Assembly (NCBI GenBank): GCA_025201705.1
Contig: MU616579.1
Span: forward strand, 1 to 64,000
Direction of reading: 5' to 3'
Length of the DNA stretch: 64,000 nucleotides
Origin: Dissophora ornata
Taxonomy: Eukaryota; Mortierellomycota; Mortierellomycetes; Mortierellales; Mortierellaceae
Shown here: positions 32,901 to 44,031 of the stretch, one piece after another
Layout: the number at the start of each line of letters is the position of its first letter
Numbering within the stretch: the stretch's first letter is position 1
Notes under the pieces: generated by a model
What the model was told of the DNA's origin: nothing
Database searches by the model: none
What the model saw: the letters and a program-made list of their open reading frames with translations, nothing else
Program-made: the position numbers and the translations under genes

Positions 32901-35900
32901 GAGTCGCATTGTATGACCAGTTTGTGGAGCAGTGGCTGGAGCGAGGCAAAAAACGACTAATCGAGAAGGTGGGCGACAAAGAAGACAGAAAAGCATTCAA
33001 AAGATTGTTGGAGGAAGGGTTCACGCAGAAAGGCATTGAGTATTTGAAAGACTTGGCATCCGCAATCTTTCATAATCAATCGGGTAGTTCTGTGGTCGAG
33101 TATCGGTCATCCCGGGATCAAGGAACATGGAAAGAAGAGTTCTTTAGTCAGGAGGACGAGACGAAACTTTTACGTGAGGCCTGTCCTCTGAAGCGCAATG
33201 GCAACCAGCACCGCTTTCTCCACCAATCACTTTTGGAATACAGTTTAGCACGAGCGGTATTCGAACCGCATAAGAGAGGGAGAGAAGGACCTAACACGAC
33301 GAAGCTAATAGCAACGGCGCCGCGTCGAGGGAGTGCCAATTCAGATTTTGGCTTTGAGAACCAAGGTGTAATTGAGGAAGTGGTTGGCGCCATTGAATTG
33401 CCGGTGCTCGAATCACCTTTAGGACGCAGGAGCTTTGTGGGAGAGCCGTCGATTCTGCGGTTCTTGGCTGAACGTGTCCAACAGGAGCCTTTATTCAAGA
33501 AACAGCTACTGGCGGTAATCGAGCGATCGAAAACAGAAACGACAGAGATCGAGACAATGTGCAGAGCGGCAGCCAATGCGATCACGATATTGATCAGGTC
33601 GGGGGAGCAGTTTAACGGAGTTGGTTTACAAGGCATACGGATCCCAGGGGCTGATCTGAGTCACGGCGTATTTGAATCTGCTCAGTTGCAAGGAGCTGAC
33701 TTGAGAAATGTGATGCTTCGCAGTGCATCGCTTCGCGATGCTAATTTAAGCGGGGCACAGATGGCAGGCGTACAGTTCGGTGAGCTGCCATTTCTCATAG
33801 AAGAGGGCAGGTTGCTGTGCTGCATATATTCGCCGGATGGTAAAACATTCGCTACTGGTCTTGAAGTTGGAAAGGTCAGAATCTATACTACATCGGACTG
33901 GGTAAAGACAAATAGCTTGAGTGGCCATAGTGACAGTGTTAGGAGCGTCGTATATTCGCCAAAAGGTGATCAGATTGCGTCTGGCAGTAGGGACAAGACA
34001 GTGCGGCTGTGGGATGTGGAAACTGGAGATTGTCGCCAAATCTTGAGCGGCCATAGTGACAATGTTAGGAGCGTCGTGTATTCGCCAAAAGGCGATCAGA
34101 TTGCTTCTAGTAGTTCCGACAACACAGTGCGGCTATGGGACGTTGAAACCGGAGATTGCCGCCAGATCGCGAGCGGCTATAGCGGCTGGGTTACGAGCAT
34201 CGTGTATTCGCCAAAAGGAGATCAGATTGCGTCTGGCGGTATGGACAAGACAGTGCGGCTGTGGGATGTGGAAACTGGAGATTGCCGCCAAATCTTGAGC
34301 GGCCATAGTGACAGTGTTACGAGCGTCGTGTATTCGCCAAAAGGAGATCAAATCGCGTCTGGCAGTTACGACAATACAGTACGTTGAAACTGGAGATTGC
34401 CGCCATACCTTGAGCGGCCATAGCTGTCAGGTTGAGAGCGTCGTGTATTCACCAAAAGGAGATCAGATTGCGTCTTGCAGTAATGACAAGACAGTGCGAC
34501 TGTGGGACGTTGAAACCGGAGATTGCCTCCAAATCTTGAGCGGTCATAGTAGCTGGGTCCAAAGCGTCGTGTATTCGCCAAAAGGTAATCAGATTGTGTC
34601 TGGCAGTTTCGACAAGACAGTGCTGCTGTGGGACGTTAAAACCGGAGATTGCCGCCGAATCTTGAGCGGCCACAGTAACTGTGTTTTGAGTGTCGTGTAT
34701 TCGCCGAAAGGAGATCAGATTGCGTCTAGTAGTGAGGACAAGACAGTACGGCTATGGGATGTTAAATCCGAAGATCACCACAATAGCATAGGCGGCCATA
34801 GCGTGGGTGTTAAAAGCGTTGCGTATTCGCCAAAAGGAGATCAGATTGCGTCTGACAGTTGGGATAATACAGTGCGGCTATGGGACGTTGAAACTGGAGA
34901 TTGCTGTCGCACCTTGAGCAGCCATAGCGACATGATTGAGAGCGTCGTGTATTCGCCAAAAGGAGATCAGATTGCGTCTGGCGGTTGGGACAAGACATTG
35001 CGGCTGTGGGACGTCGAAACTGGATATTGCTGCCACACCTTGCGAGGCCATAGCCACTGGGTCAATAGCGTCGTGTATTCACCAAAAGGAGATCAAATTG
35101 CGTCCGGCAGCAGGGACAATACAGTGCGGCTCTGGGACGTTGAAACTGGAGATTGTTGTCATACCTTGAACGGCCATATCTTGGGTGTTTTGAGCGTCGT
35201 GTATTCGCCAAAAGGAGATCAGATTGCGTCTGGCAGCATGGACATGACAGTACGGCTGTGGGACATTGAAACTGGAGATTGCCGCCACACCTTGAGAGGC
35301 CATAGCGGCCAGGTTGAGAGCGTCGTGTATTCGCCAAAAGGTGATCATATTGTGTCTGGCAGTATGGACACGACAGTGCGGCTATGGGATGTTGAAACCG
35401 GAGATTGCCGCCACACCTTTGACGGCCATTGCTCGGGGGCTCGGAGCGTCGTGTATTCACCAAAAGGAGATCAGATTGCGTCTAGCGGTTTGGACATGAC
35501 AGTGCGGCTGTGGGACGTTGAAACCGGAGATTGCCGCCACACCTTGAGAGGCCATAGCCACTATGTTTTGAGCGTCGTGTATTCGCCAAAAGGAGATCAG
35601 ATTGCGTCTGGCGGCAGGGACGAGACAGTGCGGCTTTGGGACGTCGCCTCGGGTGACTGTCGTGCGGTGATTCAAAACGACGCTGCGGTATTCAGCATCT
35701 CCTGGAGTACAACTGCTGACAATAATTATGTTGTTGCCGGATGTGATGGTGGTTTAATGCGACTGTGGCAGGTCATAGAAGTCGGGAATGAGTGTATCGT
35801 ACGGTTGCACTGGAGATCTCGGCCAGAGATACTTCTTTTGCTGAATGCATCCATTCAAGGCGTGGGAGGGTTAAGCCGACTGAATAAACAGCTCTTATTG

Positions 35901-35936
35901 CAACGCGGGGCTGTAGGCGAGCCAGCTCCGCTGTAG
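29970..35936 (+). pseudogene. NLR-like gene: helical N-terminus, NACHT, pentapeptide repeats, WD40 (multiply disrupted)
   Basis: Order of parts: TPR-like segment (29994-30290, VALDLANVYLENARKA), Ser/Pro linker, a helical ARM-like region (30550-31870), probable intron (31834-31940), NACHT ATPase with Walker A GDSGAGKST (about 32277) and Walker B FILICDGYDE (about 32482), winged-helix-like region with HRFLHQSLLEY, pentapeptide-type repeats (GADLSHGVFESAQLQGADL, about 33640), and 14 WD repeats with a C-terminal cap. Lesions by comparison with the duplicate and internal repeats: frameshift near 31115; TAG at 31533-31535 where the duplicate has CGG; one-base loss near 31650; TAG at 32038-32040; frameshift near 32520; an 11-nt deletion in WD repeat 4 near 34380. 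NACHT-WD40 proteins act in fungal allorecognition and programmed cell death. This copy cannot make a full-length product unless several lesions are sequencing errors. Confidence 0.85.
33923..35675 (+). repeat. Fourteen tandem 126-bp WD40 repeats
   Basis: Each unit encodes 42 aa starting at GH and containing SVVYSPKGDQIASG and TVRLWDVETGDC. The array is exactly 14 x 126 bp minus an 11-nt deletion in unit 4 (1753 bp). Units are near-identical at nucleotide level, indicating recent homogenisation. Differences concentrate after GHS, before S-V-V and around the residue preceding D-K/N-T. Confidence 0.95.
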
Positions 35937-36124
35937 ATAGAACCTTCCCGAAGAGAATATGAAGCAAGCTAGCATTATTTTACGTCTAAACTCCTGCACC
36001 CCTCAAGCTACTGGATACTGAAGTTAGAGAACTTTCCAGCACCCAATTCTACCATTGGGTGCTCAGACAAGCTGTATTAAACTACCGCTGTCTCTTAGTC
36101 TGGTTAGGAGGCTGATATGATCCG

Positions 36125-36245
36125 GACAGGAGGTTGTCAAGGAAACATGTAACCCGTGCAATGGCTACTGTACCCAAGGTTCGTGCGAACCAGCATATCA
36201 CGTTTTATTTCATCGGGTCGCACTAAATTAATTACCCGCAAATGT
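36125..36245 (+). repeat. Dispersed ~120-bp segment C, copy 1
   Basis: Begins with aggaggttgtcaaggaaac and contains cgtgcaatggctactgt. It is homologous to 63675-63795 on the - strand. Translates as EVVKETCNPCNGYC, then LFHRVALN. It lies about 190 bp after the NLR stop codon. Confidence 0.75.
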
Positions 36246-37271
36246 TTAATCCACACTTGAGTATGATTTGGACTACGAACGTTCGTCCCAGGGCAATGCA
36301 CTATGACTTGCCACTACTGCGCTAAACTAATGTGCAGTTGCAGTACTGGAACATTAGCAAATAGGACCCTGGAACAACTGAGGAGCCAGTGCTATTCCTC
36401 ATGGACTTATGTTTTCGAAGCCATGCCCTACTGAACCGCTCAACAACAGTTTCCTTGACATTGTACTCTCACTCTTCCCCTCTTTTATGCTCCAGGCTTG
36501 TTAAACAAGCACTTGAACCATGTCGACATCGATTCCTCTTCCTCCCTTCAAACCCTGGGCTTAATTATGGTTCGTGTCTGAGAGTTAGGCCTCTACAGAT
36601 GGACGGACTTTATTCCAGCGCGACCGTGGGGGTAGTACTCCACGAGCCAAATTCGATTTCCAGATCGGCAAACAAACCGAAACACGACTATGACGCGTCC
36701 AGAACTCATCTTCTGGCAGAGACTTAAACTCCTGATTCAAAAGTCCTTAAGCGCGAACAGGTCCTTGACCGTCAGCGAAAGCTCAGAAAGGACGTCACAG
36801 ATGCCCTGCCCTTGGTGCTCTTGGTTGGATCTCCCTTATTAATTCGAGACTATGACCCAAAACTGGTCTTAGTTTCTCCGGCCCAGTGTTGCTTGAGCGA
36901 GTACATTTTTTTTCGTCCGCACAAGAAGATCTAAGCAAAACAGTCGACATCAATCAGCGCCTAATCTCCCAATCACTTAAAAACTTGTGGTAGTAACTTG
37001 TTTATTTGATTGCTTTGTTCTCATTTTCCATAAAATCTAGAAACATATTGCCACTTCAAGTACGCGCGGTTTTCCTTGTAGTGAAGATGACGATAGAAAA
37101 GATCCGGTCGACTGCGCTCCTTACAACCCCCCTCCGCAGATGGCGATGCAAAGGGTACTGTTCCGTTATTCACTTTCGTCTCCGTTCCATTAGGACCGTT
37201 ACATGTTTTTTGTTTCTCTTTTTGGTGGTTTTTTTTCTTTTTGTCTTTCTCCATTATAAAACGCCTTGGAT
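36246..37271. other. Intergenic, possible coding remnant
   Basis: One + strand frame is open from 36389 to 36936 apart from a TAA at 36725-36727, with a protein-like piece after the stop (KREQVLDRQRKLRKDVTDAL). The family is unknown, so I do not call a gene. Confidence 0.3.
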
Positions 37272-38255
37272 TTAGCAGCCTCCACGAAGAGCCAAGACCA
37301 AATGAAGGACGGAGCCTCCCTCGATGTTGTAGTCAGAAGCGAAACGATCGTCAGCCCTGGAAAGTAAAGAAAAAAAAGAAAAAAGGAAACAAGTCAGAAA
37401 CAAGTAATCTAAAGATCATCAGGTATTTCAATCCTTCTCATTTCCCTGTAGCTCACGAAAGGTATATGCTGCACAAGTAAAAGACGATGACTTACATTTG
37501 CTTTCCTCCGAAAATCAAACGCTGCTGTGCTGGGGGAATACCCTCCTTCTCCTCGACACGTTCCTTGATACGGGTGATCTACACAGATTCGTCAATTGGA
37601 CAGGAAAGAAACAGAATAAAAAAAAAACATACAGATAAACGCGTTAATGGGATGCTATTTTCCAACTGTTTCGACTGTGCGCATTAGGACCTCTGAGCGC
37701 ATGGTTATGTGGCCATACCTTGTCATTTGGCTCGATATCGATCTCGATCTAGATTCGAGCAAATAGATAGGTGGAGGGAGAGGGTTTAGGAAATAGCAAT
37801 GAGATTCACAACTCAGGAGCGGATTTGTCACAGGGCGTTGATGGGCGCTCTGACGGGATGCGATTTGCTAGCATGTCCATGTGAAAACTGCGCCTTCGGA
37901 ATGGCTCAGTTAGGTTGTCCACTGCTGTACTATTTCCTGATTGCCACCCAAGCATCGACATCGCAATCCAACGCGCGTCTTATGGTCAACGGGGAACAAC
38001 AGCCATAAGGATGGGGGCCGTGTCTTTTACCTCCTTTCCAGTGAGCGTCTATGGTAACAACAAGGGTTCAGAGTAACAAGAGTTAGTATCCCAGCAAAAG
38101 GTTGTCCCACGGTTTTGCTACCATTAGTAATCCTTTGGTCAGGAACAAAGGTCTCCGAGGCACCGCTCAGGGCAACGAGTTGGGGCAGCGATAACCAAAG
38201 ACTAGGCAAGTTCTCAAGGTCTGGACAAGATCCTTACCTTGACTTTGATGAGCAT
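37272..38255 (-). CDS. RUB1: NEDD8/RUB1 ubiquitin-like modifier
   Basis: Five exons: 38255-38238 (MLIKVK), 38048-38031 (TLTGKE), 37748-37719 (IEIDIEPNDK), 37578-37496 (ITRIKERVEEKEGIPPAQQR...) and 37356-37272 (ending SVLHLVLALRGGC). All have GT-AG borders and keep phase, giving 77 aa. The product is collinear with NEDD8 over its whole length. Ala72 in LALRGG is the residue that separates NEDD8 (Ala) from ubiquitin (Arg) for E1 choice. The precursor ends Gly75-Gly76-Cys77, so maturation would remove a single residue. NEDD8 is activated by the ULA1/UBA3 E1 and conjugated to cullins to activate SCF-type ubiquitin ligases. The gene is divergent from prefoldin 1 with 223 bp between start codons. 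Confidence 0.95.
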
Positions 38256-38478
38256 GATGGGTGTATAATGTCTTTGTCGTGTGAAGGGTCAGTGGTGTTT
38301 GAATGGATGTGGAAAGAAACGAAAGGCGAATGTCTTGTTGAGAAAAATGGTATGTGACGTGTTGCTCTTTGAAGTTGTAGGAGCAGCAAACACAAAAGGT
38401 TCTTTGCAGTGGAGTGTGAATCAGTTTTCTGCCATCACCATCGCCAAGGTCAAATCGCCACCACTCGAAATCCCAACA
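38256..38478. promoter_or_regulatory. Shared divergent promoter of NEDD8 and prefoldin 1
   Basis: 223 bp between two oppositely oriented start codons. It must carry the core promoter for at least one gene and probably both. No clear motif singled out. Confidence 0.6.
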
Positions 38479-39246
38479 ATGTCCATCAACGAACAGGCCC
38501 TCGGAAAGGTAAAAATCTAGTAGGAGGCATCGCCAGCAACAGGCACAACAGAGGGGTTTTTAATCAAGTCCGTTTACATCCGGATCGTCAGCACCAACAC
38601 GCATCATCATCGCACTTTTGTTCCGTCGTGGGATCTTGACGCGTTTGAACCTCAGGAGACGATGCTCCGCTTGGCATCCCACCGCCGCCGCGACATCAGG
38701 ATCAACCAGAAAAACAGTTGTCGCTAACTCTCCTCGGCATCCCACCATCTCTTCAAAACGTCGCGCGCTTTATATAGATCGTCCACGATCTCCAGACAAA
38801 GCTTCAAGAAGCCACCCGTATGGTGGCCTCAGTTCAGGCACAGATCCAGACCCGGGATAGAGAAAAACGCCTCTCTGAGCTCACAAACAAGGAGCTGTCA
38901 GCACTTCAGCCAGACACTATCACCTACAAGTCCGTCGGAAAGATGTAAGATCTTTTTTTTTTTCACCCATGGATAGGATTCTGGCATTTGAACGTCAGTG
39001 TCCAACAGTCAGCACTTATTGATCCGATCATGGGGGTTTTTTGTTACTTCAACTCGGTTGCTCGATAGGTTTATTCAAGAGCCATTGAAGGATTTGACGA
39101 GTGAATTGACAGAGCGTGTCTCGGAAATGGACAAGGATATGGCTGCATTGGATAAAAAGCGGATCTATTGGGAGCGCAACAAGGCAGAGGCTCAGGGCAA
39201 CCTACAGGAGCTGATCAGGCAGATCCAGCAAGCTCAGGGAGCATAA
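38479..39246 (+). CDS. PFD1: Prefoldin subunit 1
   Basis: Exons 38479-38508 (MSINEQALGK), 38778-38944 and 39069-39246 join in phase to give 124 aa, the usual length. The protein is two helices forming a coiled coil around the beta-type prefoldin hairpin; the motif LQPDTITYKSVGKMF matches the conserved Y-x-x-V-G-R/K-M-F of subunit 1, and the C-terminal helix reads LDKKRIYWERNKAEAQGNLQEL. Prefoldin is a hexameric cytosolic co-chaperone that delivers nascent actin and tubulin to the CCT chaperonin. Confidence 0.93.
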
Positions 39247-39492
39247 ACCCCCATGAGTACTTGCCTGGAGCAGGAGCATTTGTGGGCAATGATCAAATAA
39301 AGAACAACTTTTTATACACAATCGGCGATCTGGACTTTCCTTCAAAAAATGATCACATATTTATTTGATAAACGATTAAAAAAATGCTCGACATCCTCTT
39401 TCTAGCGTTTTCATTTCTCTCTGTTGCACTAGACAAAAAACAACGTCAGTGGCAAGTAAACTTTCTCCATCAACCGCTAAAAACACACACAC

Positions 39493-41879
39493 TTAGTAGA
39501 CACGCTTCTTGGGAGGAACAGCCTTGCACTCTTCCTCATCCAAGGTGTGGCCAGTGACGGCACGGTAGCTCAACTTGACATCACCAGTCTGCTGGTTCTG
39601 CCATGAGAGAGTGTGCTTCATCCAGTTCTTGTCATCACGGTCCTGGAAATCTTCACGGGCGTGAGCACCACGGGACTCCTTGCGGGCGTTGGCAGAGTGC
39701 ATGGTCTGAGAAGCGCAAGTCAACAAGTTCTGGAGCTCCAAGGTCTCGATCAGATCAGAGTTCCAGATCATGCTGCGGTCAGTAACACCGACATCCTTGA
39801 ATGACTTGAACACCTGGTCAATCTTCTCAACACCCTCGTCCAAGGAAGACTGGGTACGGAACACAGCAGCATCGTTCTGCATGACCTTCTGCATGTTCAA
39901 GCGAAGAGCGGCAGTCGAGATGGGGCCGGTGGCGTAACGGAGCTTGTCGAGGTTGGCGATCGACTCGGCACCGGCATCAGCGGCCAAGGGGCGGTGGGGA
40001 GTGTTGGGCTCCAAGGTGTCGCGGATGTGATGAGCGCAAGCACGACCAAAGACAACAATGTCCAAGAGTGAGTTGGCTCCCAAGCGGTTAGCGCCGTGGA
40101 CAGAGACACAGGCAGCCTCACCAGCGGCATAAAGACCAGGAACGACCTTGTCGTTTCCGTTCTCGTCGACGGACAAGACCTCACCGGTGTACTTGGTGGG
40201 AATACCACCCATGTTGTAGTGGACAGTGGGCAAGACAGGGATGGGCTCCTTGGTGACATCAACTCCAGAGAAAATAGCAGCAGTCTCAGAGATACCGGGG
40301 AGACGCTCGTGGAGGACGGAGGCAGGCAAGTGAGAGAGCTGGAGGTAGATGTGATCCTTGTCGGGACCGACACCGCGACCCTCGCGAATCTCCATGGTCA
40401 TGGAGCGCGAGACGACATCACGCGAGGCCAGATCCTTGGCAGTGGGGGCGTAACGCTCCATGAAACGCTCACCCTCAGAGTTCAGGAGATATCCACCCTC
40501 ACCACGCGAACCCTCGGTGATAAGGCATCCAGCACCGTAGATACCGGTAGGATGGAACTGAACGAACTCCAAGTCCTGGAGAGGGAGACCGGCACGGGCA
40601 ACCATGGCGTTACCATCACCAGTGCAGGTGTGGGCGGAGGTGCAGGAGAAGTAGGCACGTCCGTATCCTCCGGTGGCAAGGACAGTCTTGTGGGAGCGGA
40701 AGCGGTGGAGAGTACCATCCTCCATGTTCAGGGCAAGGACACCACGGCACTCGCCGTTCTCCATGATGAGATCAAGGGCGAAGTACTCGATGAAGAAGTT
40801 GGTGTTGTGGCGAAGGGACTGACCGTAGAGGGTGTGGAGAATGGAGTGACCGGTACGGTCAGCGACGGCAGCGCAACGGTAAGCCTGACCACCTATCGAA
40901 TACCAAAGTAATTGAGAATTAGTATTGCAAAAAAAAACCAAAAAAAACCGGGCGCAACTGCATTCGAGACTTACCCTCGCCGAAATTCAAACTCTGGCCA
41001 CCAAAGGCACGCTGGTAGATCTTGCCCTCCTTGGTTCTGGAGAAGGGGACACCATAGTGCTCCAACTCGATGACACTGTGGGGTGCCTCGCGACACATGT
41101 AGTGGATAGCGTCCTGATCACCGAGCCAGTCAGAGCCCTTGACGGTGTCGTACATGTGCCATCTCCAGTCGTCCTCGCCCATGTTGCCGAGAGCAGCGTT
41201 GACACCACCCTGGTCATCAAAGAAACAGTATGGCGAACGGCGGTTGTCACGTTAGATTGCTGCTGTAGTCATGCGCATGGGCGCAAAAAGGAAAATCTAC
41301 AGCTCCTGGATATCTTACCTGAGCGGCGACAGTGTGGGAACGAGTAGGGAACAGCTTGGAGATACAGGCGGTGTTAAGACCAGCCTCGGCAAGACCGAAG
41401 GCAGCACGGAGACCGGCACCACCGGCACCGACGACGAGGGCATCGTAGGTGTGGTCGATGATGGGGTACTTGGAGGTGATAGGGCTCTGTTTGACGTGGG
41501 GCAGGGATCATTTTTTGCGGGGAAGCCCAAACAAGGAAAGACAGGAGCGAGGGGAACAAAGTGGTTCGGAATCGTTAGTCCATCTGCGTGAACCCATGCA
41601 CCCTCGGAGATCTCGCCAGTCTATGATCAGCTTCATACCGAGGTCTCCTTGGCGTTCAAGGGCTTCGAGGCAAAGACCTGCATCGCAGGGCGTGTGGTGT
41701 GCAAGGCACGGCTGGCAACATTCTTCGCAGCTATAAATCAAAACCAGGGATCATTAGAAACCTCGGAAATAAAAACGTGCCTCGGACAAAAAATAATCAT
41801 TCTCTCTCCGGAGCAGGATCCGCTCGGACTCTATGAGATCTATACATACCGGTGCGGCGCTGGAGGATCGTCGCGTCAT
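39493..41879 (-). CDS. SDH1: Succinate dehydrogenase flavoprotein subunit, mitochondrial
   Basis: Proposed exons 41879-41850, 41722-41639, 41486-41319, 41209-40975 and 40892-39493, 638 aa. The last three are certain from phase and family identity. The first exon and its acceptor are the least sure; an alternative acceptor at 41730 would be out of phase with [10 protein letters not shown]. The N-terminus ([14 protein letters not shown]) looks like a mitochondrial presequence. Visible motifs: FAD Rossmann [14 protein letters not shown], the covalent-FAD histidine in [14 protein letters not shown], the substrate loop [21 protein letters not shown], and the C-terminal PPKKRVY. It oxidises succinate to fumarate in complex II, linking the TCA cycle and the respiratory chain. 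The last 1.4 kb is one exon. Confidence 0.95.
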
Positions 41880-42704
41880 ATAATGTAGTCGAGTCGTGTG
41901 TGGTGAAAAAAATAATAATAAGGCGGTTGATTAGCGATTGATTACATGGGTGCTTTCTTCAAACGAGAACTATCGGGACATTCCGAGTATTTTCGTCAGG
42001 GACAAACAAGAGCCGAGCACATGAGGGCGATGAACACGCGACAATCGACCACCGGAAACGCGCTGCAGGCGGCAGCGGTGCTTCCGAGGCGCGATAAACG
42101 TAGACAATGGATCGCCATCAACCCGAAACATAATAGAATCATTGTGTGCTCGGTGGGAAAACACGGAGAAGAGCGTGGTGCAATCGGAGGAGGGGGGGGG
42201 GGAAAGCATGAACGCACCAAGATGTTGGAGCAAGACTGGACGCGGAGCATGGCGTAGAGGAGGATTCAATCACGAAAAAGAAGAGCAAAGAGGACCCCCA
42301 GACAGGACAATCGGGGCAGAGAGGAGAGAATGGAGGAGAAGGAGTGGAGTGGGAATGAAAGAGGACAATGAGGAGCGGATCGAAATGGGAATCCGAAGAG
42401 AGTGCGTGCGAGTTGCGACGAAGTAAACACGAGCAGAATGTGGTGCGGAACTGCCTCTGCGCTCAATTTCGGGAGCTTATCGCGGGCGATCAAACCATCT
42501 ACCGATCCGTCGACATGTCTGTCACGTGTGGAGCATGGACATACTCTGGACATTCTTCGCTATTCTCCGGAGGGAATCGATATGTTTGTTTTATTTTATT
42601 ACAGGGCGATGTATGGGATAGATGGGATGGGCGGTTGGCACCCGTGTTCTCGGATGCGGCCGGTGCAGTGTAGGTGCGGGTCGCTGTCGGTCACAACACG
42701 CGGT
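41880..42704. other. Upstream region of SDH1 / 3' flank of MAM33
   Basis: 825 bp with the probable SDH1 promoter and 5' UTR. It contains a G-run near 42187-42200. No coding feature supported. Confidence 0.45.
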
Positions 42705-43773
42705 TTACTTGGAGGCGACAAAGCCCTTCAGCTCGCTAAGCCAGTTGGTGTACTCAACCTGGTCCTTGTGGTAGACATAGGTGGGCACAAAGTTGGCCAG
42801 ATCACCATCGATCTGACGCTCCTCCAAGTATTTCTCAAAGGCAATCTGAAGATCCTCGTCCAGTTCGGCGAAATGGGGGCCGGTGTACAATCCGCGCTTC
42901 TGCCAGTCAGACTCGGCAGTCGAGGCAGCTGCAAGAGCAGAGTCCTTGAGGTTGGAGATCGACTCGACGAGAATGGCGCCATCCTGAGCGATAGCATCGA
43001 TACAAATGCTTCCAGCGTTGGGCTTTGTGATGGTAATCAAGCAGCGGACAGGGAAGATAGAGGCATTCAGGTCTTCCTCCTCCTCCTCGTCCTCACCTGA
43101 GGCAGAGAGGCTCTGGTTGGGCTGCTGCGAACCATCCTCCTCCGAATCGTCCTCCAAGTCGAGCTCCTCCTCGTCGCCGGGAGATTCAATGTCTGAGACA
43201 GAGAACACAATCTTGATACTATTTTTTTTTTTTTTTTTTTTTTTTTCGTACGAAATTGCAGCGTTGGTTAAGAGGCAACCTTTTCAATCTTTTCAATCTG
43301 AACAAAGAACAAGCCGTGTAATCGTTGTACGCCGCTCTTACTCTTCGTTGCCGAACTTGCGGGTCAGAACAACCTCATCCGAGCCTGGCTTATCTGTGAT
43401 CTGGAATGGGCTCGTCTTCAAGTAGCTGGTGATATAGTCGGGGATCTCCTCCTCCTCCTTCTCCTCGTGCGCGATCTCGCCCTCAAGGGCAGTGATCAGG
43501 TCCTTATCAGCTACGGAATGCCAAAAGCAATAATACGCAGTACATTAGTCGGTATGGAGAGTAGAAGAGAGAGAGATAACGGGCACTAGCGGAAGGGGTC
43601 TGCCGATTCTTACCCTTGTTCCAGGCAAAGGGAGTGTTGGAGAATGAGCGCATGGCCGAGACAGATCCGGCGCGGGCCACCATAGCGGGCGCGAAGACAG
43701 CCCTGGGAATGACAGCAGCACGCATGGCCAAGGCAGGCATAGCGCGGGCGACAGCAGTACGAAGAGCGAACAT
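42705..43773 (-). CDS. MAM33: MAM33 / p32 family mitochondrial acidic matrix protein
   Basis: Exons 43773-43614, 43510-43342 and 43218-42705, in phase, 280 aa. The N-terminus (MFALRTAVARAMPALAMRAAV) is a strong mitochondrial presequence. The body shows family blocks SYLKTSPFQITDKPGSDEVVLTRK, an acidic insert (DEEELDLEDDSEED), YTGPHFAELDEDLQIAFEKYLEERQID and a final helix WLSELKGF. MAM33/p32 proteins form doughnut-shaped trimers in the matrix that support mitochondrial translation and respiration. The second intron has 25 adenines (transcribed strand) just before its AG. The gene is divergent from ULA1 with 258 bp between starts. Confidence 0.93.
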
Positions 43774-44031
43774 GGTTGGAGAAGCGGTTGTGTTTGGTGG
43801 AGGAGTGAAAGATCCAACTGAACGAAATGAACACGATCGACTTCAAAAAGGAAATAACGAGCAGCGTGTTGACCGCCGTGGCCGAAGAGCGAGTCACGTC
43901 GCAGGGCATCGAGTCTGGCTGTGCATCGCCTCCAACTCGCGTCGCTCCTCTTTCTGCCCTTTCCCGCCTATTCATTCACACATACATTCACACATTGCAC
44001 CCGCCCGCCATTACCCTCTTGGACTTAAACC
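43774..44031. promoter_or_regulatory. Shared divergent promoter of MAM33 and ULA1
   Basis: 258 bp between opposite start codons. Contains cattcacacatacattcacacattgc-type short repeats. Core elements not identified. Confidence 0.55.

Noticed and set aside
34133..35675. Series of antisense ORFs with repeated peptide ISFWRIHDA
   Set aside because: Periodic reverse translation of the 126-bp WD40 repeats, not an independent repeat protein.
40096..40911. 271-aa + strand ORF
   Set aside because: Exactly antisense to the SDH1 last exon, a long open frame caused by biased codon use in a highly expressed gene. No family features.
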